The notes under the pieces are model-generated. The model was not told the DNA's origin and did not search any database. It saw nothing but the letters and a program-made list of their open reading frames with translations. Source: Nitrospira defluvii (GTDB lineage Bacteria; Nitrospirota; Nitrospiria; Nitrospirales; Nitrospiraceae). Taken from it: a stretch of 47,369 nucleotides of DNA. The stretch is taken from assembly GCF_905220995.1 (NCBI RefSeq), contig NZ_CAJNBJ010000004.1:1-47369 (forward strand), in the 5' to 3' direction. Positions 16,652-24,931 of the stretch are shown piece after piece. Within the stretch, counting starts at the first letter, position 1; every line of letters begins with the position of its first letter. A program made the position numbers and the translations under genes.

Positions 16652-17566
16652 ATGCGCACTCTACCGCACCAGGCTCACGGAGCATTCCGACGCCCCTTAC
16701 AGGTCTGGCACATAAGCCTGGCCCTCTTCACATGCCTCCATGTAGTCGCCTGCAGCACCGGCTCACCCCTCACCCCGGTCGGGGAAGGCCCGCTTGGAAA
16801 GGTAGCGCTCGAGCGGTTAGCCAGCCGGGGGACCACCGCAAAATACGGGAGCCCACAGACGGCCTTTCAGGCCTCGCATCCGGCGACGATCCCGGTTTCG
16901 GTGATCTCCCACCTCCTGGCTGGCTTGTCTGTCTCAGGCATTGAGAGGCCAGGAAACGCCGCGACACAGCAGGTTTACCCGCTGTTCTCCCACGAGGAAA
17001 TGGAGTTCTTGGGCCCCCTCCTCGTCCGCGCCCTTGCAGAGGCACAGGCGGATCAGCGAATACGTTTCACCTTGCACGATGACGGCCTCCGAACGCAGGG
17101 CACGATCTATGTGCAAAAATCTCTACTGCGAGTAAGCCTCTCACACTATCGCGCAAGACCCGCACAGACAGACACTCGACCAGCGACGCTGGCGCTCTCC
17201 TTTTCGCCGACACAGGCCTTGGTACGTACCGATGTCCCCCAGTCCTGGATGAACATCGAACCGGACCAGCCGCATGTGGCGGTCTCAATTGAGGCGTTGG
17301 CCCAACTCCCTCCGTGGCCCACCGCCCCTTCCGAGCACCAGTCGGTCGTAGAGGTCGCTCCGCCGCCTATTCCTGTCGCAAACGAGCAGACAAGGTTGCA
17401 CCAAGAACTGCAGGCCACGAAGGACCTGGTGGTCAAACAGGCCGAGGAACTGCAGCAGCTCAAGACCGAACTCGACATGCTGAAACGCCAACTCGCGGAG
17501 AAAGAGTCGCCCGCCTCCAAGGCCAAGCCCAAACCGGCCCCTCGCAAATCTGCCCCGACTCCATAA
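16652..17566 (+). CDS. Predicted lipoprotein with C-terminal coiled coil
   Basis: The product has 304 residues if started at 16652; an ATG at 16634 is also in frame and neither has a ribosome site, so the start is uncertain. A hydrophobic segment followed by V-V-A-C-S suggests a lipobox after an unusually long basic lead. The middle has a beta-rich part (IRFTLHDDGLRTQGTIYVQKSLLRVSLSHY split over several strands). From about residue 235 a coiled coil (TRLHQELQATKD, then QAEELQQLKTELDMLKRQLAEKE) leads into a Lys/Pro/Ala tail that could contact peptidoglycan or nucleic acid. I recognise no family. It is divergent from nadE. Confidence 0.65.
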   Translation: MRTLPHQAHGAFRRPLQVWHISLALFTCLHVVACSTGSPLTPVGEGPLGKVALERLASRGTTAKYGSPQTAFQASHPATIPVSVISHLLAGLSVSGIERPGNAATQQVYPLFSHEEMEFLGPLLVRALAEAQADQRIRFTLHDDGLRTQGTIYVQKSLLRVSLSHYRARPAQTDTRPATLALSFSPTQALVRTDVPQSWMNIEPDQPHVAVSIEALAQLPPWPTAPSEHQSVVEVAPPPIPVANEQTRLHQELQATKDLVVKQAEELQQLKTELDMLKRQLAEKESPASKAKPKPAPRKSAPTP

Positions 17567-17587
17567 CCGCTCCCTCTGCCTGATGCG

Positions 17588-17974
17588 TTAATCGCCGCTC
17601 AAGACAACTGCCGACCGGGCCAGCACGTCCCTGGCATCGTAGACATCGTCTGCCCAAACCGGTTTCTGGCCCTTATACATTGTCACCGTCATGGACGTTC
17701 GACGCGAGAACGCCAGAACATCGGCGCGCTGAGCCAAGTGAAAAATGTCATACCCTTCGCGCAGCGTCAGTTCGGCACAACGGCGCTGCAAGTATGCGTC
17801 CAACTGTGATTGCGAGGTAAACGAACTGACACTGTACTCGACGCGATAGACATTGTCCTTGAGTTGCTCAACTTCCTCTCTCGCAGCTCCCGCCAGCGGC
17901 TGGTATTGCCCCGTCGCGCAGGCAGTGGTCGCGACCATCATCAGGAGGAGAACGGCATCCCTCACCCTCGACAT
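17588..17974 (-). CDS. Small lipoprotein, CC0125/CC1285-like
   Basis: A 128-residue protein with a signal segment and lipobox (T-T-A-C-A). GAGGGATCC lies before the ATG at 17974, so the longer upstream frame is rejected. The central pattern YRVEYSVSSFTSQSQLDAY followed by L-R-R-C-A-E-L-T-L-x-E-G-Y-D-x-F is that of a widespread small lipoprotein family (CC0125/CC1285 type) of unknown function; the family name is given from memory of the motif. It converges with the coiled-coil lipoprotein, 21 bp apart. Confidence 0.7.
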   Translation of the reverse strand: MSRVRDAVLLLMMVATTACATGQYQPLAGAAREEVEQLKDNVYRVEYSVSSFTSQSQLDAYLQRRCAELTLREGYDIFHLAQRADVLAFSRRTSMTVTMYKGQKPVWADDVYDARDVLARSAVVLSGD

Positions 17975-18451
17975 GGATCCCTCATCACAGTTCGACTGCT
18001 TCATACGAGTGAAGGGCGTCCTCCCCCGACGGCATTTCGACGACATCCAGCTGTGGTAACGATCTGTCATGCATAACTCGCATCTGAGGACTCACCGCGC
18101 CGGCTAGTGGCTCGCCTCCAATCCTGCCGCCGACTCTAGGGGTGAATAGTAATATGACGCCCTCATGAGTTCAATTGAGACTGCAGCTCACCGACATGTC
18201 TTGCTGTTCGCTCGCACCTGCGCCGCACAGGCTAGCCGGCAAAGACCAACCTCTCCGTCAGGCGCTACCGCGTCGGCGCCAACGGCTTCTCAGCGACTCA
18301 CTGGTGCAAGGCAACAAAGACACCTGGAATTCAGGGAGTGGGTATGGGCACTACCGGCAGGCATATAGACGCTGGGCAAGACGCGCCGAGATTCCCACAC
18401 TGGGGGCGCAACGGCTCGCTCGATCGTGGGAGGGAAAGTTCGGCCTCCCCG
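17975..18451. other. Intergenic stretch between lipoprotein and ANTAR gene
   Basis: About 477 bp with no gene I can support. Frames on the plus strand from 18165 and 18175 lack ribosome sites and look non-coding. I see no tRNA, no terminator with a U tract after the ANTAR gene, and no ANTAR-type hairpin pair here. Confidence 0.5.
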
Positions 18452-19711
18452 TTACCCTCTATTCTTATCGGCCCGATCTTCAATCTCGCCGGCCAACAAA
18501 ATCGCTTCGGCAATTTCGCGCATGGATTTCCGGAGGTCCATGCTCTGCCGCTGAATGAGCTTGAACGCCTCTTCTTCGGACAGGCGCTTCGCCCGCATGA
18601 GATAGCCCTTGGCCCGATCGAGCAGCTTGCGGACCTGTAATGCCTCCTGCATCTCGAACGACTTCTCCAACAGCGTCGTGTGCTCGATGGAAATCGCCGC
18701 CTGATTGGCGATGGCCTGCATCAGCTTCACTTCTTCGGCCGTGAAGGTGTGCGGCGTGGACGTATAGGTATTGATAACGCCGATCGCCTTTTCCCGTACC
18801 AGCATCGGCACGCACAGCAACGAACAGAGCCCTTCTTTCGCGGCCATGTCCGGATACATGTACGAACCTTCTTTGGTCACATCCGGCACAATAATCGGCC
18901 GACGGTCTTGCACCGCCCGACCGCTGATGCTCTGGCCAACCTTCACATTCGGTTTTCGTCGATATTCCTCACTGAGGCTTTGCGTGGCGGCGATGCGAAG
19001 TTCGCCTGTCGTTTGATCCAACAAGATAATGGAACAGATTTTCGATCCCATCATCTGGGCCGTCATCGTCACGATCAATTGCAGCACGTCTTCGATCAAA
19101 CGATTGGAGGAGAGGGTCTCCGACACTTGCGACAAGGTATCCAACTGGAGAGCCTTCCGCGTCATCTGGTCATAGAGGCGAGCATTCTCAATCGCCCCGC
19201 CGACTTGCGTCGCAATAGTCGACAGGAGCGCCAATTCATCCATGCGATAGCGTCGTGAGCGCTTGTGCTGCACATTGATCACGCCGACCACTTCCTGTTT
19301 AGTCGTGATAGGCACGGAGACGAACGCTTGGTAGCGGTCCTCAGGAAGGTTATGAAAAAATTTGAAGCGCGAGTCATCGCTGGCGCTGTTTGGAATCACG
19401 ACCCGGGTCCGTTCTCGCGCGACCCAGCCGGTAATACCTTCGCCCATTCCGATGGTGATGCGACCGATCAGCTTAGGATGGGGATTCTTCGAGGCTCGTA
19501 AAATCAGTTCGTCCCTCTTGTCGGACAGCAGATACAAGAGACAGGCATCGGCCTTCGTCGCTTCCACCACGACGTCGACGATATGACGAAGCACGGATTC
19601 CAGATCGAGCGTGCTGCTGATCGACTCACTGATGCGGTGCAGCACATCGACTTCCCGCGTTTTCTCCCGCAAGGCCTGTTCCAATTGAGGCACGGTTCGC
19701 TTCGGCGCCAT
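18452..19711 (-). CDS. GAF-GAF-ANTAR RNA-binding antiterminator protein
   Basis: This 419-residue protein starts with a short helical segment (8-35), followed by two GAF sensory domains (about 35-172 and 205-342) and a C-terminal ANTAR domain (about 352-408). The ANTAR signature is clear: R-K-L-L-D-R-A-K-G-Y-L-M at 361-372, then L-S-E-E-E-A-F-K-L-I-Q-R-Q-S-M-D, then R-E-I-A-E-A-I-L. ANTAR domains bind paired RNA hairpins with A1/G4 hexaloops and prevent terminator formation. There is no receiver domain, so the signal is expected to reach it through the GAF domains as a small ligand, redox state or protein contact. TAGGAGTC precedes the ATG. It follows aroB by 7 bp. Its likely targets are the hairpin pairs before nirC, nadE and the barrel-amt-glnBDA genes. 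Confidence 0.92.
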   Translation of the reverse strand: MAPKRTVPQLEQALREKTREVDVLHRISESISSTLDLESVLRHIVDVVVEATKADACLLYLLSDKRDELILRASKNPHPKLIGRITIGMGEGITGWVARERTRVVIPNSASDDSRFKFFHNLPEDRYQAFVSVPITTKQEVVGVINVQHKRSRRYRMDELALLSTIATQVGGAIENARLYDQMTRKALQLDTLSQVSETLSSNRLIEDVLQLIVTMTAQMMGSKICSIILLDQTTGELRIAATQSLSEEYRRKPNVKVGQSISGRAVQDRRPIIVPDVTKEGSYMYPDMAAKEGLCSLLCVPMLVREKAIGVINTYTSTPHTFTAEEVKLMQAIANQAAISIEHTTLLEKSFEMQEALQVRKLLDRAKGYLMRAKRLSEEEAFKLIQRQSMDLRKSMREIAEAILLAGEIEDRADKNRG

Positions 19712-19718
19712 GAGACTC

Positions 19719-20855
19719 CTACCGCACCCGCCGCCTGCCGGCGACGGCGCTCCGGACGCGTGGTTCACGGCGGCGAACGGTCGCAAACCAGGCCCGTGTC
19801 TCCTGCTGGGGAAGGGCGACAACCCGCACCGCTCCGATTGATTCGGGAACTACGCAATAGACTGTTCCAGCGGACACCTTCTTGTCCTGCTGCATGGCGC
19901 TCCACAGGTCTTGGAACGTCACGTCGGGCATACGCGCGGGTAGGCCGGACGCTTCCACCAGCCGACGTAACCGATCCACCACCTCCTGGCCGCAGTAGCC
20001 GAGGTGTCGTGCCAGATCGGCCTCATACACCATACCAACCGCAACCGCCTCACCGTGAATGAGTCCCTTGTACCCGCCAAGCGATTCCAATGCATGCCCG
20101 ATCGTATGCCCAAAATTCAGAATACGCCGCCGATCGGCTTCGCGCTCGTCTTCCGACACGACCTCCGCCTTGATTTCACAAGACCGCCTCACAATGTGCG
20201 CGACCACCACGTCGTCCAGCGTGAGGATCCGCGCCATGTGCTGCTCCAAATACTCAAAAAACGGTGCGTCCGCGATCACTCCATACTTAATGACTTCCGC
20301 CAGCCCTGCGACCCATTCACGCGGGGGCAACGTATGGAGCGTAGCCGGATCGATCAGCACGGCCTTCGGCTGGTTGAAGGCGCCGATCAAGTTCTTTCCT
20401 TTGGGATGATCTACCCCAGTTTTCCCCCCCACGCTGGAGTCGACTTGCGCCACCAAACTGGTCGGGACCTGCACAAAGGGAATACCTCGCTGATAGATCG
20501 CTGCGGCAAATCCGGTCAAATCCCCCACCACGCCGCCTCCCAAGGCCAGCAACGTGGAACTCCGTTCAAAGCGAGCGTCCACCAATGCATCCATTACCTT
20601 CGCGATGGAGCGAAGCGTTTTCGTTTGCTCTCCTGGAGGCAAGATAATCGGTGTGACTGTGAACCCGGCAGCCTTCAACACACGCATCACCGGCTTCAGG
20701 TAATGGCCGGCAAGATGCCGATCGGTGATCACCCCGACTTTTCCTGTGCGACGAAGCCGGGTTAGTTCTACGCCAAGATCGTTCACCAGCCCACGCCGGA
20801 TGCGAATGTCGTAGCTCCGCGTACCGAGCGCAACGTGGATGGTCTGCTGAGCCAT
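19719..20855 (-). CDS. aroB: 3-dehydroquinate synthase
   Basis: AroB turns DAHP into 3-dehydroquinate, the second step of the shikimate pathway, using NAD+ and a divalent metal. The 378-residue protein shows the NAD-binding G-G-G-V-V-G-D-L-T-G-F-A-A-A, the IPFVQVPTSLVAQVDSSVGGKTGVD active-site stretch (given here as separate known motifs PTSLVAQVDSSVGGKT and D-H-P-x-G-K-N), and the metal ligands in the LNFGHTIGHALE helix. An in-frame ATG at 20876 gives seven more residues; neither start has a clear ribosome site. It heads a two-gene operon with the ANTAR gene, an odd pairing. Confidence 0.92.
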   Translation of the reverse strand: MAQQTIHVALGTRSYDIRIRRGLVNDLGVELTRLRRTGKVGVITDRHLAGHYLKPVMRVLKAAGFTVTPIILPPGEQTKTLRSIAKVMDALVDARFERSSTLLALGGGVVGDLTGFAAAIYQRGIPFVQVPTSLVAQVDSSVGGKTGVDHPKGKNLIGAFNQPKAVLIDPATLHTLPPREWVAGLAEVIKYGVIADAPFFEYLEQHMARILTLDDVVVAHIVRRSCEIKAEVVSEDEREADRRRILNFGHTIGHALESLGGYKGLIHGEAVAVGMVYEADLARHLGYCGQEVVDRLRRLVEASGLPARMPDVTFQDLWSAMQQDKKVSAGTVYCVVPESIGAVRVVALPQQETRAWFATVRRREPRVRSAVAGRRRVR

Positions 20856-20882
20856 ATCTGTCTTGTCTTTCTCCATGATTCG

Positions 20883-20925
20883 CCAATCAGAAACTCGGAT
20901 TGGGGCTGATCGCACTGAGTGCGAT
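20883..20925. promoter_or_regulatory. Two inverted repeats before aroB
   Basis: CCAATC/GATTGG (20883-20903) and the tighter ATCGCAC-TGA-GTGCGAT (20909-20925, 7-bp arms) lie just before the aroB start. They could be an operator or leader hairpins. The loops (9 and 3 bases) do not match the ANTAR rule. I see no confident promoter here. Confidence 0.4.
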
Positions 20926-21078
20926 ATGACACCGCTCACAGGAAGTCGTCTGGACCGATCCGGCAGCCATCCGTCCAAGACCCAGTCGGAGAGCCGATTA
21001 CAAACCTGCGTGTTGACTGGAAGAAGCGACTCGGAAGGAGCGCCCCTCAGGAGGGGGGAAGAGATCATATAAATGGGA

Positions 21079-21121
21079 ATCGCCCCCATTGAGACGGCGC
21101 ACCATCTTCAATGGGGGCGAT
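21079..21121 (-). terminator. Strong inverted repeat after pilQ
   Basis: A perfect 14-bp stem (ATCGCCCCCATTGA at 21079-21092 with its complement at 21108-21121, 15-nt loop) lies 25 bp after the pilQ stop. The following minus-strand bases have only a short T-rich run (CATTTATAT), so it is a likely but not ideal intrinsic terminator ending the pil operon. Confidence 0.65.
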
Positions 21122-21146
21122 TATTAACGTGCCGTGCCGGAACCTG

Positions 21147-23099
21147 TCAAGTTGCCGACCGGACGATCGTCGGCGTCAGGAAAATCAGGAGTTCCTGTTT
21201 CGACACGTTCTCGGTCTTGTTCTTAAACAGCCAGCCTAATACCGGGATCCGCGAGAGATAGGGAATTCCGGCGACGTTGTTTGATTGGGTATCAACGAAG
21301 ACACCGCCGATCACCATGGTTTCGCCGTCACGGACCAGCACCTGGGTCGTGGCTTCACGACGATCGATGCTCGGACCGGCCGGGTTGCTCCGGGCACCGA
21401 CGGCATTCCGGGTCGCCCGCACCTTCATGAGGATCTGCTTTCCGATCTCTTTCGGATCGCGAGAGGTGATCTGGGGCGTCACGTTCAACTCAAGATTGGC
21501 GTCGACGAAGGTGGTCTGTGTTCCTTGCAGCGACGTGGTCTGGAACGGAATAGATTCACCCTGCGCAATCTTGGCATCTCGCTTATCCAGTGTCGTAATC
21601 TTGGGGGCTGCGATCACCTTGGTCAACCCCAACAATTCGCCGGCTGACAATCGCACATCCAGCATGGCCCCGTCGGTTTTCCCAATCGAGAATCCGGCAC
21701 CAGGCACAGACGGCAAACCGGGATTCGCCGGTAGGTTGATCAGGAAATCCGAGACCTGCGCACCGAAGGGTCCGGTGGTGCCGGTCTTGAACGCGGAGGT
21801 TCCGCTGGCACCACCAAGCTGATTAACGTTCTGAATGCCCCATTGCACGCCGAGTGAACGCGTATAGGTCGTATCCGCTTGGACGATCCGGGCCTCAATC
21901 TGCACTTGCGGGACTTCGAGGTCGACGCCATCCAACAATTGGCGCAGGACCTCCAGCTTGGATTCCGTGTCGCTGATGATCAGCGCGTTGCTCGCGGCAC
22001 TGACCGTCATTGTGCCCCGGGGACTCAGATTCTGTCGCAACGACGTATGGACCTCCGTGGCGTTCAGATTGCGGATGTAGAAGACGCGCGTCACGATCGG
22101 CTCGGCCTTGGCTCTGGAGTCTTTGGCTCGCGCTTCTTCGTCCTGCTGTTTCGAAATATTCTGCAGGGTATCGACCCACACGATATTGCCTTGGCGAATC
22201 ATGCCCAGGGCGTTCATCTTCAGCAACATGTCGAGCGCCTGATCCCATGGCACATTGGCCAACTTCATAGTCACTTTGCTCTTGACGCCTTCACCGACGA
22301 CGATATTGAAACCGCTGACCTCAGCGATCAGTCGCAGGACATTGCTGATGTCGGCCTGCTGAAAATCCAGCGAGATGCGCCGTCCGACGAACCGCGATGA
22401 CCCATTTACCACCTCGTTGGCCTCCGGCTTTCGGTCTTCCTTCTGCACGGACTCGGAGGTCAATTGCACCGGCATGACACGGAACAGTGCTTTGGGCGCC
22501 TTATGAACCACCGGCATTGAAGGGGGCACGACGACCGGTTCGGCCATCACACCGGCATCCGGATCTGCGGGCTTGGCATCGGTCGACGCCTTCGGCGCGA
22601 GCGTCAACACGAGACGTCCGTCGGTTGAATCAATCGTATGTTCAGCAGGCTGTGCGAGATCAAGCACCAACCGCACCTTATCCTGATGATACCCGAACCG
22701 CACCCGTGATAAGAGGGCATGTCCGATGGACAGTTGGGACTGCTGCCGCTCAGATTGGAGGTTCGGCATATCGAGCACCATCCGGCGATCTCCGACCATC
22801 TTGACCGTGTGCGCAAACACTCCGTTGCCGGTCAGGACCAGCGAGAATCGCGCGCCCTCAGGCTTGGCTTCGACCTTGGTCAGCATCGTGGCAGTCTGGC
22901 CGACTGCGACCGGGTGCGCTGGGTCTAGTGCGGCACTATCCGCAGGAGCTGCAACCTGCTGGTCGGCGGCCTGTGCGAACCCGGCCAATCCCGTCGTTTC
23001 GGCCGACGCAACAATCGGTACATACCCGGCAAGCCCAAGGATTCCGGCCATCACGGTGATACTCAGCAGCGGATGAACACCAACCTGTGTTTGTTTCAT
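21147..23099 (-). CDS. pilQ: Type IV pilus secretin PilQ
   Basis: PilQ forms the outer-membrane ring through which the type IV pilus passes. The 650-residue protein has a signal peptide (cleavage near V-A-S-A), an AMIN domain (about 75-165, VLDLAQPAEHTI), the STN/N0 region (ISLDFQQADISNVLRLIAEVSGFNIVV split as ISLDFQQADI and LIAEVSGFNIVV), an N1 domain (TRVFYIRNLNATEV) and a secretin core with VPQVQIEARIVQ, GLTKVIAAPKI and VIGGVF motifs. This is shorter than many PilQ proteins because it has only one AMIN domain. Its start overlaps the pilP stop (ATGA). Confidence 0.93.
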   Translation of the reverse strand: MKQTQVGVHPLLSITVMAGILGLAGYVPIVASAETTGLAGFAQAADQQVAAPADSAALDPAHPVAVGQTATMLTKVEAKPEGARFSLVLTGNGVFAHTVKMVGDRRMVLDMPNLQSERQQSQLSIGHALLSRVRFGYHQDKVRLVLDLAQPAEHTIDSTDGRLVLTLAPKASTDAKPADPDAGVMAEPVVVPPSMPVVHKAPKALFRVMPVQLTSESVQKEDRKPEANEVVNGSSRFVGRRISLDFQQADISNVLRLIAEVSGFNIVVGEGVKSKVTMKLANVPWDQALDMLLKMNALGMIRQGNIVWVDTLQNISKQQDEEARAKDSRAKAEPIVTRVFYIRNLNATEVHTSLRQNLSPRGTMTVSAASNALIISDTESKLEVLRQLLDGVDLEVPQVQIEARIVQADTTYTRSLGVQWGIQNVNQLGGASGTSAFKTGTTGPFGAQVSDFLINLPANPGLPSVPGAGFSIGKTDGAMLDVRLSAGELLGLTKVIAAPKITTLDKRDAKIAQGESIPFQTTSLQGTQTTFVDANLELNVTPQITSRDPKEIGKQILMKVRATRNAVGARSNPAGPSIDRREATTQVLVRDGETMVIGGVFVDTQSNNVAGIPYLSRIPVLGWLFKNKTENVSKQELLIFLTPTIVRSAT

Positions 23100-23755
23100 T
23101 CTGTACCCTCTTTCGGGTGCAGGAGCTTCACGTATTCACGCTCCTGTTTATTCCCGTACACGTCCGTGAACCGCTCTTGAACGATGATGCCTCGTTCGGT
23201 GATTGAACTAACCACGCCGTTGTTCGGCCCGATTCGCGTCCCGCGGCGGATGCTGTACCCCTTGCCGTCCGGCGTCTGAACCATAGCCGTGTACCCGTAA
23301 TTACCCCAAAGCACGCCGATTAAACTCAATTCCGTGAGGCCGACACGTTGCAGCGGGGGCAGACTTGCGTCTTGCTCCGCCTGCTGTCCGAGCTGAATCA
23401 TCGGCAGGAACGGATCACGACGTCCCGAGGGGTCATAGGAAGTTCCCGAAAACTCCATCGACAGCGAATCCCCAGGTTGAGCGACTGCGGCCTCGGCTCG
23501 CGGAGCCGGAAGATCGACAGTCGGCGCCGGCTTTTGCGCCTCCGGCAACGGCATGACTTTCAGAGAATCGGCTGGCCGCATGGATGCGACCTGCCGCAAG
23601 TGCGGAAGCGTCTTGGACTCGACCGGGAGCGAACTCCCGACGAGCGTCGCCACGACCGCCCCGATACTCACCGGTCGTATCCACTGATTCCACCATACTC
23701 GTGTGTTCACGATGCGTCCCCCTGCGTTGGGCATGAGCTGGGATCCATTTCTCAC
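23096..23755 (-). CDS. pilP: Type IV pilus assembly protein PilP
   Basis: PilP is a periplasmic lipoprotein or membrane-anchored protein that links the PilNO pair to PilQ. The 219-residue product begins with GTG at 23755 overlapping the pilO stop; an ATG at 23734 is an alternative. Instead of a clear lipobox it has a hydrophobic segment near residues 30-45. The C-terminal half carries the PilP fold (GRRDPFLPM, LTELSLIGVLWGNYGYTAM, GYSIRRGTRIG, IIVQERFTDVYGN), which is the usual beta-sandwich that binds the secretin N0 domain. Confidence 0.88.
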   Translation of the reverse strand: MRNGSQLMPNAGGRIVNTRVWWNQWIRPVSIGAVVATLVGSSLPVESKTLPHLRQVASMRPADSLKVMPLPEAQKPAPTVDLPAPRAEAAVAQPGDSLSMEFSGTSYDPSGRRDPFLPMIQLGQQAEQDASLPPLQRVGLTELSLIGVLWGNYGYTAMVQTPDGKGYSIRRGTRIGPNNGVVSSITERGIIVQERFTDVYGNKQEREYVKLLHPKEGTE

Positions 23756-24375
23756 TTCGGCTTCGCTGCAGGCGCCGGCGTAGCGGGCTTCTTCTCCTGC
23801 GGGGCGGCGTACGCGACCAGATCAAAGACCGTTTGCGTGACCACGCGACCTTGATCGACTCGCGCCGCGCCGATCCGCACATCTTGTACGGTCACGATGC
23901 GGGACAACTTGCTGATTCGATCGAAGAAGATCGCAGCCGTATGGTATCCGCCTGCCACCTCCACGTTGATGGGCATGCGGATGAACAACTTAGATGGATC
24001 TTCGGCTTGCACGCCCGGTTTCCAGAGCCGGACATCCAACCCCAGACGCAACCCTAAATCGGAGACCTGCTTGAGCAACATCACCGCTTCCTCTTCAGGC
24101 GGGAGGCGCTCCTTCTTCGCAGCCAGCTCAATTTCCAATTGTTTGCTGGCCGCCACCAACTCATCCAGGTGCTTGACCTTGAGCGTCAGGTTCTGGATTT
24201 CAGTATCCAACTGCGCCACTTGCCCTTGAACGGCCTCCAGTTCGACCGTCTTGGGATCGACCACGTAAAAGTAGAATCCCACCAGAATCGCCGCCACCAA
24301 CAATCCGAGCAGCGCGACCTTTTGGCCCGTCGGAATGCTACGGAGGCTGTCTAAGCTGATTGCATTCAGACTCAT
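23752..24375 (-). CDS. pilO: Type IV pilus assembly protein PilO
   Basis: PilO is an inner-membrane protein with a short cytoplasmic tail, one membrane helix (about residues 18-36), a periplasmic coiled coil (about 40-95, LDTEIQNLTLKVKHLDEL) and a ferredoxin-like domain containing the FIRMPINVEVAGGYHTAAIFFDRI stretch (cited as RMPINVEVAGGYH and FFDRISKLSRI). It pairs with PilN. 207 residues, ending in an Ala/Pro/Lys tail. It follows pilN with a 1-nt gap and overlaps pilP. Confidence 0.9.
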   Translation of the reverse strand: MSLNAISLDSLRSIPTGQKVALLGLLVAAILVGFYFYVVDPKTVELEAVQGQVAQLDTEIQNLTLKVKHLDELVAASKQLEIELAAKKERLPPEEEAVMLLKQVSDLGLRLGLDVRLWKPGVQAEDPSKLFIRMPINVEVAGGYHTAAIFFDRISKLSRIVTVQDVRIGAARVDQGRVVTQTVFDLVAYAAPQEKKPATPAPAAKPK

Positions 24376-24376
24376 G

Positions 24377-24931
24377 TTAGCCTTTCATCGACAGGTCGAG
24401 ACGGAATTGATAGGTGTTCATCTTGTTGTCTTGGCCAGCCCGGCTTTCCATCAGCTTGATGGCGCCAAACTGATCGGTCCGGCGGAGGTTGTTCACGAAT
24501 TCAACCACATCATCGTTGGTTAAGGCGCGGCCTTCTAGTTCGACGCTGTTGCCTTTGAGATTCATACGCACCAACCAGACCTTCAACGGATTCAGGCTCT
24601 GGCTGACGTGGTCCAACACTTTGACCGGGCCGGTTCGACTTTTTTCCAATTGATCGATAATGCGGTTCTTGGCTTCCAGTTGCTTTTTCTTTTCTTCGAA
24701 GTCCTGAACGGCCTTCACTTGCTCTTTCAGCTGCGCCACCTGCTTGTCCTTGAGTTGCTTCTCCGCCTGCTTGGCCTGGATGTCCTCATCCAGCGCCGAC
24801 GCATAGAACCAGCAACCGGTAAGGGTGATCAGCAACACACCGACACCGATCAATGCCTCGGCCCGGACATCCCATTGCGGCTTGGCTTTTCTGGACCGAG
24901 GTCCAGTCGCGAGCAAGTTGATTCTAATCAT
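24377..24931 (-). CDS. pilN: Type IV pilus assembly protein PilN
   Basis: The 184-residue protein begins M-I-R-I-N-L-L, the conserved cytoplasmic peptide that docks into PilM, followed by one membrane helix (about 28-48), a coiled coil (about 50-100) and a periplasmic ferredoxin-like domain (VWLVRMNLKGNSVELEG). Its ATG overlaps the pilM stop by four bases. It forms a dimer with PilO. Confidence 0.9.
   Translation of the reverse strand: MIRINLLATGPRSRKAKPQWDVRAEALIGVGVLLITLTGCWFYASALDEDIQAKQAEKQLKDKQVAQLKEQVKAVQDFEEKKKQLEAKNRIIDQLEKSRTGPVKVLDHVSQSLNPLKVWLVRMNLKGNSVELEGRALTNDDVVEFVNNLRRTDQFGAIKLMESRAGQDNKMNTYQFRLDLSMKG

Noticed and set aside
16640-16652. Leaderless promoter for the plus-strand coiled-coil lipoprotein
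   Set aside because: TAGAAT at 16638-16643 resembles a -10, but the matching -35 is poor, so it was not listed as a feature.
18165-18558. Possible small genes in the gap before the ANTAR gene end
   Set aside because: No ribosome site, no recognisable protein pattern, and overlap with the 3' end of the ANTAR gene.
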